Shown here: in pieces, positions 1 to 10,000 of the stretch
Position numbering within the stretch: position 1 is the stretch's first letter
Layout: the number at the start of each line of letters is the position of its first letter
Origin: Ichthyosporea sp. XGB-2017a
Taxonomy: Eukaryota; Opisthokonta; Ichthyosporea
Length of the DNA stretch: 25,749 nt
Reading direction: 5' to 3'
NCBI GenBank assembly: GCA_002811675.1
Contig: PDIM01010331.1
Span: 29,647 to 55,395 of the forward strand
Position numbers and translations under genes: made by a program
Notes under the pieces: generated by a model
Told to the model about the DNA's origin: nothing
Seen by the model: the letters and a program-made list of their open reading frames with translations, nothing else
Databases searched by the model: none

Positions 1-71
1 TGAAAGATAATCAGATTCAGAAACTTTTTTTTTTATTTGAATCTATCGTGTATTTTTAAGTTTTGGAAATC

Positions 72-1280
72 ATGAACTCCCGTGTTGCTTTTGCGGCTGT
101 TGCCGTTTTGTGTATGATTGCTCTCGCCAGCGCTGCAGGCTGTGTGAGACACACTGGTGAGAAGGCCAAGGCTCAGCATGCCGAGGGCGAGGCTGAGAAT
201 GTCCCTTCCCTTCCTTTGGAAGACCTCCCTGCTAACTTTGACTGGTCCAATGTTAACGGAACCAACTACCTCACCCAGAGCTGGAACCAGCACATCCCCA
301 CCTACTGTGGATCCTGCTGGTTGCACGCCTCTACCTCTGTTGCCCAAGACAGAATCAAGATTGCCAAGAAGGCCATGGGCATTGATGTTTCCCTTGCCAG
401 ACAGTCCCTTCTTAACTGTGGTGAAAAGCACGGATTCGGTAATGGATGCCACGGAGGTTCTCCCCAGGCTGTGTTCGGATTTATGCACCAGATTGGTCTT
501 CCTGACGATACATGCCAGGTCTATGTTGCCAAGGAGCACACCTGTGATGATAAGGGCATGTGCATGAACTGCATGCCTGTCGGTGAGGATCTTGACAACC
601 CCAACTGCTGGGCCGTGAAGGACTACACCAACTACAAGGTGAAGGAATATGGTCAGATCAAGGACAATGGACAAGGTATTGAAGCCGCCATCATGAGTGA
701 GGTCCTTGCTCGTGGTCCCGTTGTGTGTGGAGTCATCACCGATGAGAACTTCGATTACAACTACACCGGAGGTGTTTGGGATACCAAGATGGAAAAGGAT
801 GAGATCAACCACGATATTGAGGTCACTGGATGGGGTGTCACCGAAGATGGCCAGAAGTTTTGGAACATTCGCAATAGCTGGGGTAGCTACTGGGGAGAAA
901 ATGGATTTGCCAAGATCCTTAGAGACTCTAACCGTCTGGACCACATGAAGATCACCGATGACTGCTGGTTTGCCGTTGTCGACGCCGAAGAAGAGAACTT
1001 GCTCAACAATGCCACCCTCACTGGTTCGATGTACGGCTTGAGAGCCCAGAACGACACCAAAAAGGCCAAGATTGCCAATGACTTTGCTCGTGCTCTTAAG
1101 CAACAGGCCGAAAAGAACATTGCCAGCGAGTCTGGCTCTGTCCCTGTCCAGGAGAGCCCTGCTCCATCCTCATCCATGATGGGATATGTCTTTACTGCCA
1201 TTGCTGGCCTTGCTGCTGGTGTTGGTTGCACTGCCCTCTTCATGAAGAGAAAGAGCAGCCAGTATGAGATCATCAACTAG
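72..1280 (+). CDS. CTSZ: Cathepsin X/Z-like cysteine protease with a C-terminal membrane anchor
   Basis: This is a papain-family (C1A) lysosomal carboxypeptidase-type protease of 402 aa in one exon. The open frame reaches back to a TTG at 63, but the first ATG is at 72 and gives a typical signal peptide (about residues 1-22). A short propeptide with Cys24 follows. The catalytic triad is visible: Cys82 in YCGSCW, His247 in INHDIEV and Asn268 in RNSWGSYWG. The residues HIP just before the active-site loop (NQHIPTYCGSC) are the family-specific mini-loop of cathepsin X/Z, which restricts it to carboxypeptidase action. Unlike animal cathepsin Z, it has a tail: a Ser/Pro linker, a transmembrane helix at about 371-391, a basic stop-transfer KRK, and a cytosolic end containing YEII (398-401), which fits the YxxPhi endosome/lysosome sorting signal. 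Codons are strongly biased to C- and G-ending forms, suggesting high expression. Confidence 0.93.
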   Translation: MNSRVAFAAVAVLCMIALASAAGCVRHTGEKAKAQHAEGEAENVPSLPLEDLPANFDWSNVNGTNYLTQSWNQHIPTYCGSCWLHASTSVAQDRIKIAKKAMGIDVSLARQSLLNCGEKHGFGNGCHGGSPQAVFGFMHQIGLPDDTCQVYVAKEHTCDDKGMCMNCMPVGEDLDNPNCWAVKDYTNYKVKEYGQIKDNGQGIEAAIMSEVLARGPVVCGVITDENFDYNYTGGVWDTKMEKDEINHDIEVTGWGVTEDGQKFWNIRNSWGSYWGENGFAKILRDSNRLDHMKITDDCWFAVVDAEEENLLNNATLTGSMYGLRAQNDTKKAKIANDFARALKQQAEKNIASESGSVPVQESPAPSSSMMGYVFTAIAGLAAGVGCTALFMKRKSSQYEIIN

Positions 1281-1665
1281 AAGCCTCACCACCATTCAAT
1301 TTATTTATGGGCGCTTTACTTTAATCAAGTCCCATTTTTTCTTTTTTGAAAAGAGGAAGAAGGGATGATAAATAAACGTCTTAATAATTAAAACATAAAA
1401 AGAAAAAAAGAAACGGATGTAAAAAGTAAAAACAATGTTAAGCAAAAGCAAAACAAAAACGAAAGAAGAAAAAAAGGCGGGAAATTTTTTTTTTTTCACT
1501 GATGCATTTTTTTTTGTTTGAGAAACTCGCAAAAAGCAAAAACTTCCTTTTGTTTTCTTTTTTGTTGTGTTTTGTGTTTTGACTTTTGGGTTCAGATTTG
1601 AGTGAAAAAGAGATAGATTGAGAAGAGTGATTTATTTGAGAACACGTTAATCTCCGATAGAAAGC
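1281..1665. other. A/T-rich spacer between cathepsin and PIF1
   Basis: This 385 bp holds the cathepsin 3' UTR and the PIF1 promoter and leader. It is rich in A- and T-runs (for example the T-run around 1486-1496). I see no clear TATA box, RNA gene or open frame of interest. Confidence 0.5.
1371..1376 (+). terminator. Poly(A) signal AATAAA of the cathepsin gene
   Basis: AATAAA lies about 90 nt after the cathepsin stop codon in an A/T-rich stretch with no open frame, the expected place for 3' end formation. Confidence 0.5.
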
Positions 1666-4085
1666 ATGCCTTTGACAGTTGAGTGCGGCGCAATTGTGGA
1701 GTACTTTGGCAGTAATGATTATTGCAAAGTATATAAGAGGGATCGGGTGCCACATGCAACCTTGCTTGTATGGAAAAACAATGGTGGGGATGGGGATGAG
1801 TATGACCCAGATCCTGCATTCCACAGAAATGACTGGTTTCTTGAATTGCACGATCAAAAAGGAAGTGAGAGGATAATCAAGTATTCTCTCCTGAAGTGCA
1901 AAGGGATGGAAATATTCGCGAAGTTCATACATGAAGGCAAAGCTACTGTGAAAGTAAAACATCCAGCATGTCAAATAATGATCACTCGAACAACAACTTT
2001 ATCCGATTTAAAAAGAGTAATTACCAACTTAATGAAGTTCAAAAGAAGGCACTTTGGAGGATCCGAACTGCCTCCTAAGTTTGGTGGCGGGGGAAAGGTT
2101 GGGTCGGAAGTAATGAAATGGGACATAGAGAAAGCGAAGAGGGAAAAGGAGAGGAAGAAGCCCAGCAGTCGAGCCTTCTGCCAATGGAAAACTCCTCAGG
2201 ATGTTGTCAGGACGCGAACTCTTCTTGAAGGCCACCGAAGGGGAGCGAGCCCTAATGGCAGAAATATGGGTTCAAAATTTGCTGAAGTAGCGGGTGTTAA
2301 TAACCAAGGGAAGTGGGTGTTGCAGGATGATGAGTCTCCGGCTGGTGGACGCGGGAAAAAGCTAACACCTTCTGGAAGTGAGAGGAAAAGGCAAATCTCA
2401 AAGAATAAGTTGCCTGTTATTCCTGAAGAATTTAGGGAAGGTGCAGCCTTGCGTGAACAGGGACTAAATGAGAAGCAAGCGCTAGTGGTAAATAGCATTT
2501 GCAATGGGCTAAATGTGTTTTTCACGGGAGGTGCTGGGGTTGGCAAATCTTTTGTAGCAAACAAAATTGTTGAATTGTTTCGTTCTGCGAATGGAACAAC
2601 AGCTGGGGGAATGAAGTTTTTTAAAAAAAGAAGACTTACCATGTGCGCCACAACAGGAGTTGCGGCAGCTAATATTGGAGGGGTAACAATACATGGATTT
2701 GCTGGACTGACAAGCGAAGAATGTGATCCCGCTTTAAGTAAAGAAGAAGTTTGGAGCCGCATTAAGAGGCGTTGCTCACCATACTCGAAAGATGGGCTAT
2801 TTCAGAGGTGGAAGCATGTCGACGTACTGCTTATCGATGAAATATCTATGCTTCCAGCAGATTTTTGGGACAAGATGGAATATATTGCTCGTAAGACAAG
2901 GAAGAATGATAGACCGTTTGGTGGGGTGCAAATCATTGTAGGTGGTGATTTTTTACAACTCCCTCCTGTTCCGTTCCGTGGCAAGGGTCAGAACTCGTAC
3001 TCGTCGACGGTAGAATATTGTTTTCAGGCTAAATCATGGAATCGAGTAATTGATGTAGTTGTAGAACTAACAGAAGTTTATCGTCAAAAAGGGGATCAAC
3101 TATACGCAGATGTGCTTAGAGAAATACGACTAGGCCGTTGTTCACGTGAGCATCTTGAGCTTTTGATGGCCACAAAAGATAACGTTTTTGAAGAGGAAGA
3201 AGACCATTTAGGGCAAGAAAATCGCTTTAATTCTGTAAAAAGGGGGGTCACCAAGTTGTGCACTCACAATCGAGAAATGAAAAATGTAAACGAAGAGGTG
3301 AGCTGCTGCGTTCTATTGCCAAACGTCATATTTCTAATAGGTATAGATTGACTAAAACGTGCCGGATTTTGTTTTTCGTTGCAAAATACATGTTCATTTC
3401 TTTCGCCTAGAAAATTAAAAGTTTACAGAATGTAGCTACCGTCATATATATGGCAAAATACCGGAATGCACTCGATGAAACGACTAAAGGAAACGTGCTT
3501 CGGTGTTGCACAGCAGAAGAGCGGTTGGTTTTGAAAACCGGCTCTCAAGTGATGTTGCTTAAGAACAAAGACCCATCAAAGGGCTTAGTTAACGGCGCAG
3601 TCGGAGTTATTGAGTCTTTTACTGGACTGAGCAATGCCCAGCTAAATGCCAACCGGGAGGTAATAGTTGAACTCAACGCTGGTATGAACAACACGATTCT
3701 GCCCATAGTATCGTTTAAAAATGTGAAACAGTTCAAAGTAAGCCCAGAGACCTGGCATCTCAAGACAGGCGCTTTGCATGGTTATGACGACAGTATGTAC
3801 GACAAAAGTGCAATACCAAGCATAACACAAATCCCACTAACTCTTGCTTGGGCCATTAGCATTCATAAGTCTCAAAGTATGACCCTGAAAGCCATTGAAA
3901 TGGATCTGTCAAAAGTATTTGAGTATGGCCAGGCATATGTAGCCCTTTCTCGAGGAACAGGCTTCAAGGGAGTAAGGATTTTCAACCTATCACCGGATGC
4001 TATTCGTTCAGATCCTGTTGTCTTGTCATATTATGAAGATATTTCCCGACATGAAGAAAGCGTAAAGCGAAGCAAACTTTTTTAG
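1666..4085 (+). CDS. PIF1: PIF1 family 5'-to-3' DNA helicase
   Basis: A superfamily 1B helicase of 768 aa, joined from 1666-3297 and 3411-4085. The 113-nt intron (3298-3410) begins GTGAGC, ends CTAG and falls between codons; without it the frame stops at 3351. Helicase motifs in order: LNEKQ Q-motif (Gln271), Walker A GGAGVGKS (288-295, Lys294), Walker B LLIDEIS (Asp391, Glu392), GGDFLQLPPV (426-435), and C-terminal IHKSQ and YVALSRG with the arginine finger at about Arg725. The first ~135 residues resemble the PINT domain known from animal PIF1, for example FAKFIHEGKATVKV beside the human FTRFAEAGRSTLRL. PIF1 unwinds G-quadruplexes and helps telomere and mitochondrial DNA maintenance. It is tail-to-tail with the membrane-protein gene, stops 105 bp apart. 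Confidence 0.93.
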
Positions 4086-4186
4086 CCTTCTAAGATGAAG
4101 AACTGTTAGTAAAACTGACACAGAGCACTGGGATCAGGAGTAGCTACCTACATAAAGCGTTCATTCAAACAGACAGGTTAAACTGA

Positions 4187-4192
4187 TTTATT
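4187..4192 (-). terminator. AATAAA overlapping the stop codon of the membrane-protein gene
   Basis: On the minus strand the coding sequence ends TAA TAA, and the two stops form an AATAAA hexamer with the following bases. If used, the 3' UTR would be only about 20 nt long. Confidence 0.35.
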
Positions 4193-6320
4193 ACATGGAG
4201 CCCGACTGCTGTTTATGCCTTTGAATATGAAATGCTTTCATGCCACCCGCCACAAAAACAGAGAAGACCAAATAATACACAAAATCTAGAAGGACTCTGC
4301 TCTCGGAAGTATTTAAATTAGCATGAAACCTCAGGCCCATTGCAAAAGTTAACATAGGCAAGTTATTTAAAAAGGCTGACCTAAAGAGTTCCGGGACGGA
4401 GTTAATAAAATTATTTTGCTTCAATTTATCCCACGATACAGACTGCTCAATGAAAAATCTAAAAGTCACAATAACTTGGAGAAGAGAATTGATCACATCA
4501 AAAAACGCACCAATCGAAGCAAGGGCAATGGCTTGTTGATAAGGGCTATAAACAATTGGCCCCACTATCCCTTCAAAGGTAAAAGCAAAATTTCTGAAAA
4601 TTTCAACCTGAATGAACCATTGCAAAAATTTAAAGCTAAATAACACCTTGAAAGGTTCACTAAAGGACGTCAGGGTACCTTTAAATAGAGAAGAATAGAC
4701 AATGTAATAAAATGAATGCTCCATTGCTGCCATAAACCATATCCTTCCAATAACAAAAAACACGGAGGAAATAATAGCAAATACTATTTGCTCGCTAAAG
4801 AACCAAATTCCCATTGATTCTACAAAAGAAGCTATACCTGCCAGCTTTTCCCCGAAGAGCTTAAAGGATCTTTGCGAGATTGGCTTTTCTACCCAGCGTC
4901 TGCATATCTGTTGCCTGTCACTAAGGGAGAGGCTTGAAACAGACTCGACAAAATGCTTTTTGCCTTTCATTGTCCCTTTTCTTTGATCCTGATCCTTCTC
5001 ATCAGCAAGCTGCTCCTCTCGTACCTTTCGCAAATCTGCTTCTTTCTGACTGTGGCTGTACAATACAGTATGGATGGGCTGCATACTCATTAACGAGCAA
5101 AGCTTTTCTTTCTTTGTATATACATCATACTCGCCGTGGAAAGGAAGTTGGGTATCTACCACAACTCCGTCAAAGCTGGTCAGGTATTCACTATCGCTAC
5201 ATAAGTGAGTCACATATTCATTCATGGTACATTTCGCATTACCACATACTTCGTCTGCTTTAGACTTCTTTTGGCCATCCATGACGTGCCCTAGCGATGA
5301 CAGCCATCCAACCACAACATTTGCCGATTGGCTATACTCAAACATATTGAAGTTGACGAACTCGCGCATTTTTTTAAAATACCCTCCACCAGAAACAAAT
5401 GCAGATGCCATATAAAGAAAGACCTTGTGGTGTAGAGCGCGCACAAACCATTCCATCTGCAGTTCCTTTTCATAAACCGATAGCACATCATTTCCAACGT
5501 TCTTGTAGTTCGCACCAGGGTCTTCATTGGAATAGGAACCGATAGAGCCATGCTCCCCGCTCTTTGTTTGCAAACCAAACGCTTCAGTAAGTTCTTCCCT
5601 TTCTTTTGCATCCAACACAACAGAGTTATGCATCAAGTGCTTTTCTGACTGCTCCTTGAGAACAGCTTCGTTTGCGTCCTCCAAGAAAGGAACATTTAGG
5701 CCCCAAGTAGGCAACAATGAAGAGGGACTTCTTGTTTCCACCAAGTCCAAATTGTGGCCATGCATCATCAACTTTGCAAACCGATGAGCCACTATGGTGC
5801 TAGGAAAATAAGCTAAAGCATACAATGCCTGGTCAAAAATCAAACAGGATGCATTGGCGTTGTGATTCTCGAAGAAGTTGTCCGTCACTCTTGTAAGATC
5901 CATGTTCCATTCTCCAGCACTCTTCTCAATAATAGTCTGATTATTAACCAACTCAACCCACTGACCCTCTGGGCTTACAAACATATACCCAACATACATT
6001 AAGCCTTCTACAGGCATCACGAACATCTCTGACAAATCTACATCTTTCAAGTATGCAAAAGCCGAGAGAGTAATACCAATCAGGACAAATATGGCCAGCA
6101 ACCACAGCAGTACTCCAACAACAAACAGGAAACACCCCGTCATCGCACAGGGCAAATAAAGGAAGACTGAGCACACATACGTAAAGGCAGATGTCCAAAT
6201 CTTCGCCAGAAATCCCAAAGAACCAAAAGCATTATGCACCAAAGGCCTTGAAGTATCTGGTCCTCGGGCCACACTGGCTCTACCCTCCGAATGGTTCATC
6301 ACCTCTTCTTCCTGACTCAT
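4191..6320 (-). CDS. Multi-pass membrane protein of unknown family
   Basis: A single-exon protein of 709 aa that I do not recognise. A 40-residue polar N-terminus leads into a long hydrophobic stretch at about 44-91 that could form a two-helix hairpin. A large soluble region of about 410 residues follows. It has NQT and NAS sequons (127-129 and 156-158), a charged Lys/Glu/Asp segment at about 424-458, and several cysteines. The C-terminal part has about five further hydrophobic segments, roughly 503-530, 575-592, 597-623, 646-664 and 677-695, and ends in a short basic tail (FHIQRHKQQ). There is no visible enzyme motif. The architecture, hairpin then large loop then helical bundle, could suit a transporter or scaffold, but this is inference. 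It diverges from MED13 across a 758-bp spacer. Confidence 0.8.
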   Translation of the reverse strand: MSQEEEVMNHSEGRASVARGPDTSRPLVHNAFGSLGFLAKIWTSAFTYVCSVFLYLPCAMTGCFLFVVGVLLWLLAIFVLIGITLSAFAYLKDVDLSEMFVMPVEGLMYVGYMFVSPEGQWVELVNNQTIIEKSAGEWNMDLTRVTDNFFENHNANASCLIFDQALYALAYFPSTIVAHRFAKLMMHGHNLDLVETRSPSSLLPTWGLNVPFLEDANEAVLKEQSEKHLMHNSVVLDAKEREELTEAFGLQTKSGEHGSIGSYSNEDPGANYKNVGNDVLSVYEKELQMEWFVRALHHKVFLYMASAFVSGGGYFKKMREFVNFNMFEYSQSANVVVGWLSSLGHVMDGQKKSKADEVCGNAKCTMNEYVTHLCSDSEYLTSFDGVVVDTQLPFHGEYDVYTKKEKLCSLMSMQPIHTVLYSHSQKEADLRKVREEQLADEKDQDQRKGTMKGKKHFVESVSSLSLSDRQQICRRWVEKPISQRSFKLFGEKLAGIASFVESMGIWFFSEQIVFAIISSVFFVIGRIWFMAAMEHSFYYIVYSSLFKGTLTSFSEPFKVLFSFKFLQWFIQVEIFRNFAFTFEGIVGPIVYSPYQQAIALASIGAFFDVINSLLQVIVTFRFFIEQSVSWDKLKQNNFINSVPELFRSAFLNNLPMLTFAMGLRFHANLNTSESRVLLDFVYYLVFSVFVAGGMKAFHIQRHKQQSGSM

Positions 6321-6640
6321 CCTCTTTCCTTACAGCAAGATAAACACAATAACAACAATCTCTCCAGTACCCCCACAAGGTCCTTGTACCCCCCATTACC
6401 ACCACACAGGCCACATGACACTCCAAAATAATTCATCAGCTACAAACAAAGCCCCCCCCCCTAACCCTCTCCCTGTCAAGGTGTGAAATATTATCATCCA
6501 TCAATGAATAAATTTCCCAGCGAGGCAGGAGCCTCCTAATTCTTGGGTTTTCACCCTTTTCACAAAGTTTTCGGCTTTTTTCTTTTTTCGGTCGATGATA
6601 TCATTTTCTATTTTTTTTTTTTACATATTTTATATTTTTG

Positions 6641-6685
<45 letters not shown>

Positions 6686-7078
6686 TTTTTTTTTTTCTTT
6701 TTTTTTCCTGTTGCTTTGTGCACTGTGGGATTTTGAAAAATCAAGAACTTCGAAAGGGGGATGGGGATTGATTTTGAGTGCTTGGTTGTGGAGATCTGAT
6801 CAGTTAGGTGTATCCAAGTCTCTCTCTCTCGCTACGTGTGAAACGACATAAGATCTTGAAGTGATTCTTTCGGGAAGTGCCTCAATTATGCATCTCCAGT
6901 GTTTGTAGTGTTTGTTGTCGTATTATATTACCAGGGAATATTAGAAGTTTGGTTAGACAAAAGGGGTGGGGTGGGATTTAGGTGGATGGTTTTTGTATAA
7001 AATTTAATTTTAAAGAATCAAACGAAAGAAAGAAAAAAGAAAGTTGAAGTCAAAAGTAGCAAAAGTGGGGCTTAAAAG
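6321..7078. promoter_or_regulatory. Divergent promoter region between the membrane-protein gene and MED13
   Basis: 758 bp between two divergent start codons. It contains a run of C at about 6453-6460, a long T-rich tract at 6646-6706, a short CT repeat near 6822 and purine-rich A/G sequence just before the MED13 ATG. The small open frame around 6543-6851 is mostly poly-phenylalanine from the T-run and is not a gene. No clear TATA box is seen. Confidence 0.5.
6646..6706. repeat. Long poly(T) tract
   Basis: About 39 uninterrupted T, then two further T-runs separated by single G and C. Such tracts exclude nucleosomes in many promoters; the exact length is uncertain because homopolymers are error-prone. 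Confidence 0.85.
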
Positions 7079-10000
7079 ATGTCTCTTAGTGTAGATTTGG
7101 AGACAAATACAAACATCTTTGCATTGGCATATCTGAATGGGATAAAATGGAAAAAGTACAAGAGTAGAGCCCACTCTACTCTTCTACCAGGTTTCGGTAA
7201 AGAAGGTGCTGTGTTTTCCGCCTATTCGCAATTGCTAGATGCTGGATTTCCGTGTTTTTGGCAGCCCTCTGACATTATTAGTGACGAAAGTGAATACTTG
7301 CATTCTTTTCATGATGAGGCGGTGTTTAATCTATGGGTTTTTTCAATCCAGCGAAGTCCCTCCGCCGAGAATTGTCCGTCGTTGCTTGATTTGGAAGAGA
7401 TTGATAGCGGGACCTGCACCGATAACGAGTCGTCGTCGTCATTGAAGTTTTTGTTTAAGGCTATTTATAATGTTATTGAACGGACGATGGCGACAAAAAA
7501 TTTTGTTCGTTTAGGAAATACGTTTCTAAATGCAAATTGTTTCCTCTCAAAGTCGCCTGTTTTCTCCACGTCGGTTAATTTGATCCTCTATGGTTCCGTT
7601 ATTTGTTGCAGTACCCACATTCACGAGCAGTATGTGCGTCCTGTTAATGACAGGGATACGTCGATAGCATCACTGAACTTGCGAGAAAAGAAAATAAGTG
7701 CCTTGCCAAAGGTGTACCTGGCTCCTTACGGTCTTCCTGCTTTTCTTGTGGGGGGGAAAGGTCAAATGTCAAGCCAGTATTGCGAGCGTTTGAAGAGGCT
7801 ATGGGAGCTCTTTTATCCCTTTCCAGGAGGCGGCAACTCCACATATAAAAGAGGTTGTAGCGCCTATTTTGTCCAGGTTGTTTGCGATGGGGTAAAAATA
7901 CATTATCCGGCTCATGCTATATTTACTGTGTGTGAAGATGTGCAAGGAAAAGTCACGCACAACCCTGCTGTTCCTATTTCGCAGTTACAAAAAGCACAAA
8001 TGTCTGATGAATTCCTTGCTGCCGCGTGGAAGGAGTGTGTCCTTGAGGGACGACCATCAGCAAAGGGGGGGGGTGATTTTTGGGGATATACGGATATTTT
8101 TTCAAAGAAAAAGAGGGGTGTTGAATTTTTGAAAAGGGCGAAAGAAGACTCTCTTAGTGAAAGCTTAGCTTCCACTCCATTCACGAATACGAGTAGCTCT
8201 TCTGTACCGATGAAAAGAAAAGTAACATCAGAGCAAAGTAGCCCAACCAAAAAGCGACCGATAAATGATCTTGCTATACCAATAGATGGACTAGAGGAGG
8301 AGATGCTCACAGATGTCACAGTTGAAGATTTTGATTTATTCTTTAAGAAGGAGGGAATGCCCGGCTCAAACAAGGTAGATGTTATTGACATTGATCCACA
8401 GATAATTGAATCAGATGATCCGGAAATTATAGGCGAATTTCCTTCTGTTGCAACCTTGAACAAAGAAAAGGGCGGTGAGGGGAAGACGGGAATTGCGGAT
8501 CATGACTTCGGGGGGCCTGGATCCGCTGACTCTGTAGCTAGTAGTAAAACAGGGGATGGGCCACATAAGCGAACAAGTGCAACGTCTCTAGGGGTTATCG
8601 AAGAAGTAGATGAAATTATTTCTGCCAAAAAAGCGGATAAAGAAAATGACTCTTCGTGCAGAGCAATGCATCACGGGCAAGGGGAGAAAGAAGGCGCTTG
8701 TGAGGGTGAGAAAGAGTGGGACATTGATGACTATTTTAAGTGTAAAAACAAAGCAATGAACAATTGGATACCAAAGTCTAATTATAGCCCAGTTGGAGGC
8801 ATAGGTGACGACTACAAGCCACGACACACATATCAACCAATTTCAGTGAATCTAGTTGAAAATCAGAAAAAGACCCTGTTAAGAGAAAAGGAAAATGTGA
8901 TAACTTTAACACCAAAGGGACACGCTGTAATTTGTGTTGAAGGTAAACCCGGTGAAACGAAAGCACACATGCTTCGCCGAGCATCTTCTCCGGTGGATTC
9001 CTCTTCGTCAGGGAGCAGTGATGAAGACAGCGAATTTGAAGAACTAACCATTTATGATGATTTGGTGGAAAATCAAGTATATGAAGGACCTCTTCTGCGT
9101 AAAGGCACTGGGAATGCATCTGTTCCGAATTTCATTAAAACAGACTGTCTTTATTTGAATTTAATGCTTTCTCTATCAAGTAACGCTTTTGGAGGTGTTC
9201 AGAGAGACTCTTCCATGATGTCGACAAATGACCGGTCGCGCGGATGGCTAGATACGTCTCTTGAGCGCCTTGATAGTGGAGCCGCTGTTTCGCGCCCATT
9301 TACTGATCTTGGTTGGTGCAAAGCTGATTCATGTTGCGAAGATGAATCTTGCTGTGATTGTACAGAATTCGATATTTACTTGAAAGCTATCAGGGACGAG
9401 GCGATAGCTTCTGTGTTTACTTGGGGAACATTGGAGCAAGATTTTACTTTCTTATGCGCTCAGCAAAACTTCTTGGAATCCTCTATTGGCTTTTGCAGGG
9501 GCTGGAAAGCGGAAGAAAGACAAGGTGAACAATATTTGATGGATGATGTGAGAAAGATTAGTCTAATATCTAGCCTCCAGTCTGTTGAGGGCTCGACAGG
9601 TTTGGAAAAGTTGTATGAAATATTGAAGGAGCATAGAAAATTCTCGCATAGGGATTCGTTTGCATCCTTTGATGCATATTCAGATGTTAGCTTAATACAC
9701 ATTAATAGGTTCCAGCCAGTTCTGCGAGAACTTTTTGGACAAATGTGTGAAGGTACCCTACGCATCAAACAATTTCTTGACAGCGAGCTGCCCTCAACTG
9801 AGAGATCGAGAAAAAAGACACTTCAAAAATTACCTACCCCCATGATTAATGTCGGGTATGAGGATGGCTGGTTATCTGTGTCACCCATGGCTTTGCCGTT
9901 TTGGGAGAAGCTGGTTCTGGAGCCATACTCGTCCGTAAAAAATATTTTTTATTGTGCCGTTTGCCCGAGCAACCCTGTGCTTCTTGATTCTTGTGAAACA

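Noticed and set aside
63-71. Upstream TTG start for cathepsin
   Set aside because: The ATG at 72 gives a normal signal peptide; a TTG start is not expected for a nuclear eukaryotic gene.
33-1103. 356-codon open frame antisense to cathepsin
   Set aside because: It mirrors the strong codon bias of the cathepsin gene, has no family features, and the sense protein is certain.
6543-6851. Small open frame of 102 codons
   Set aside because: Most of it is poly-phenylalanine read from the poly(T) tract.
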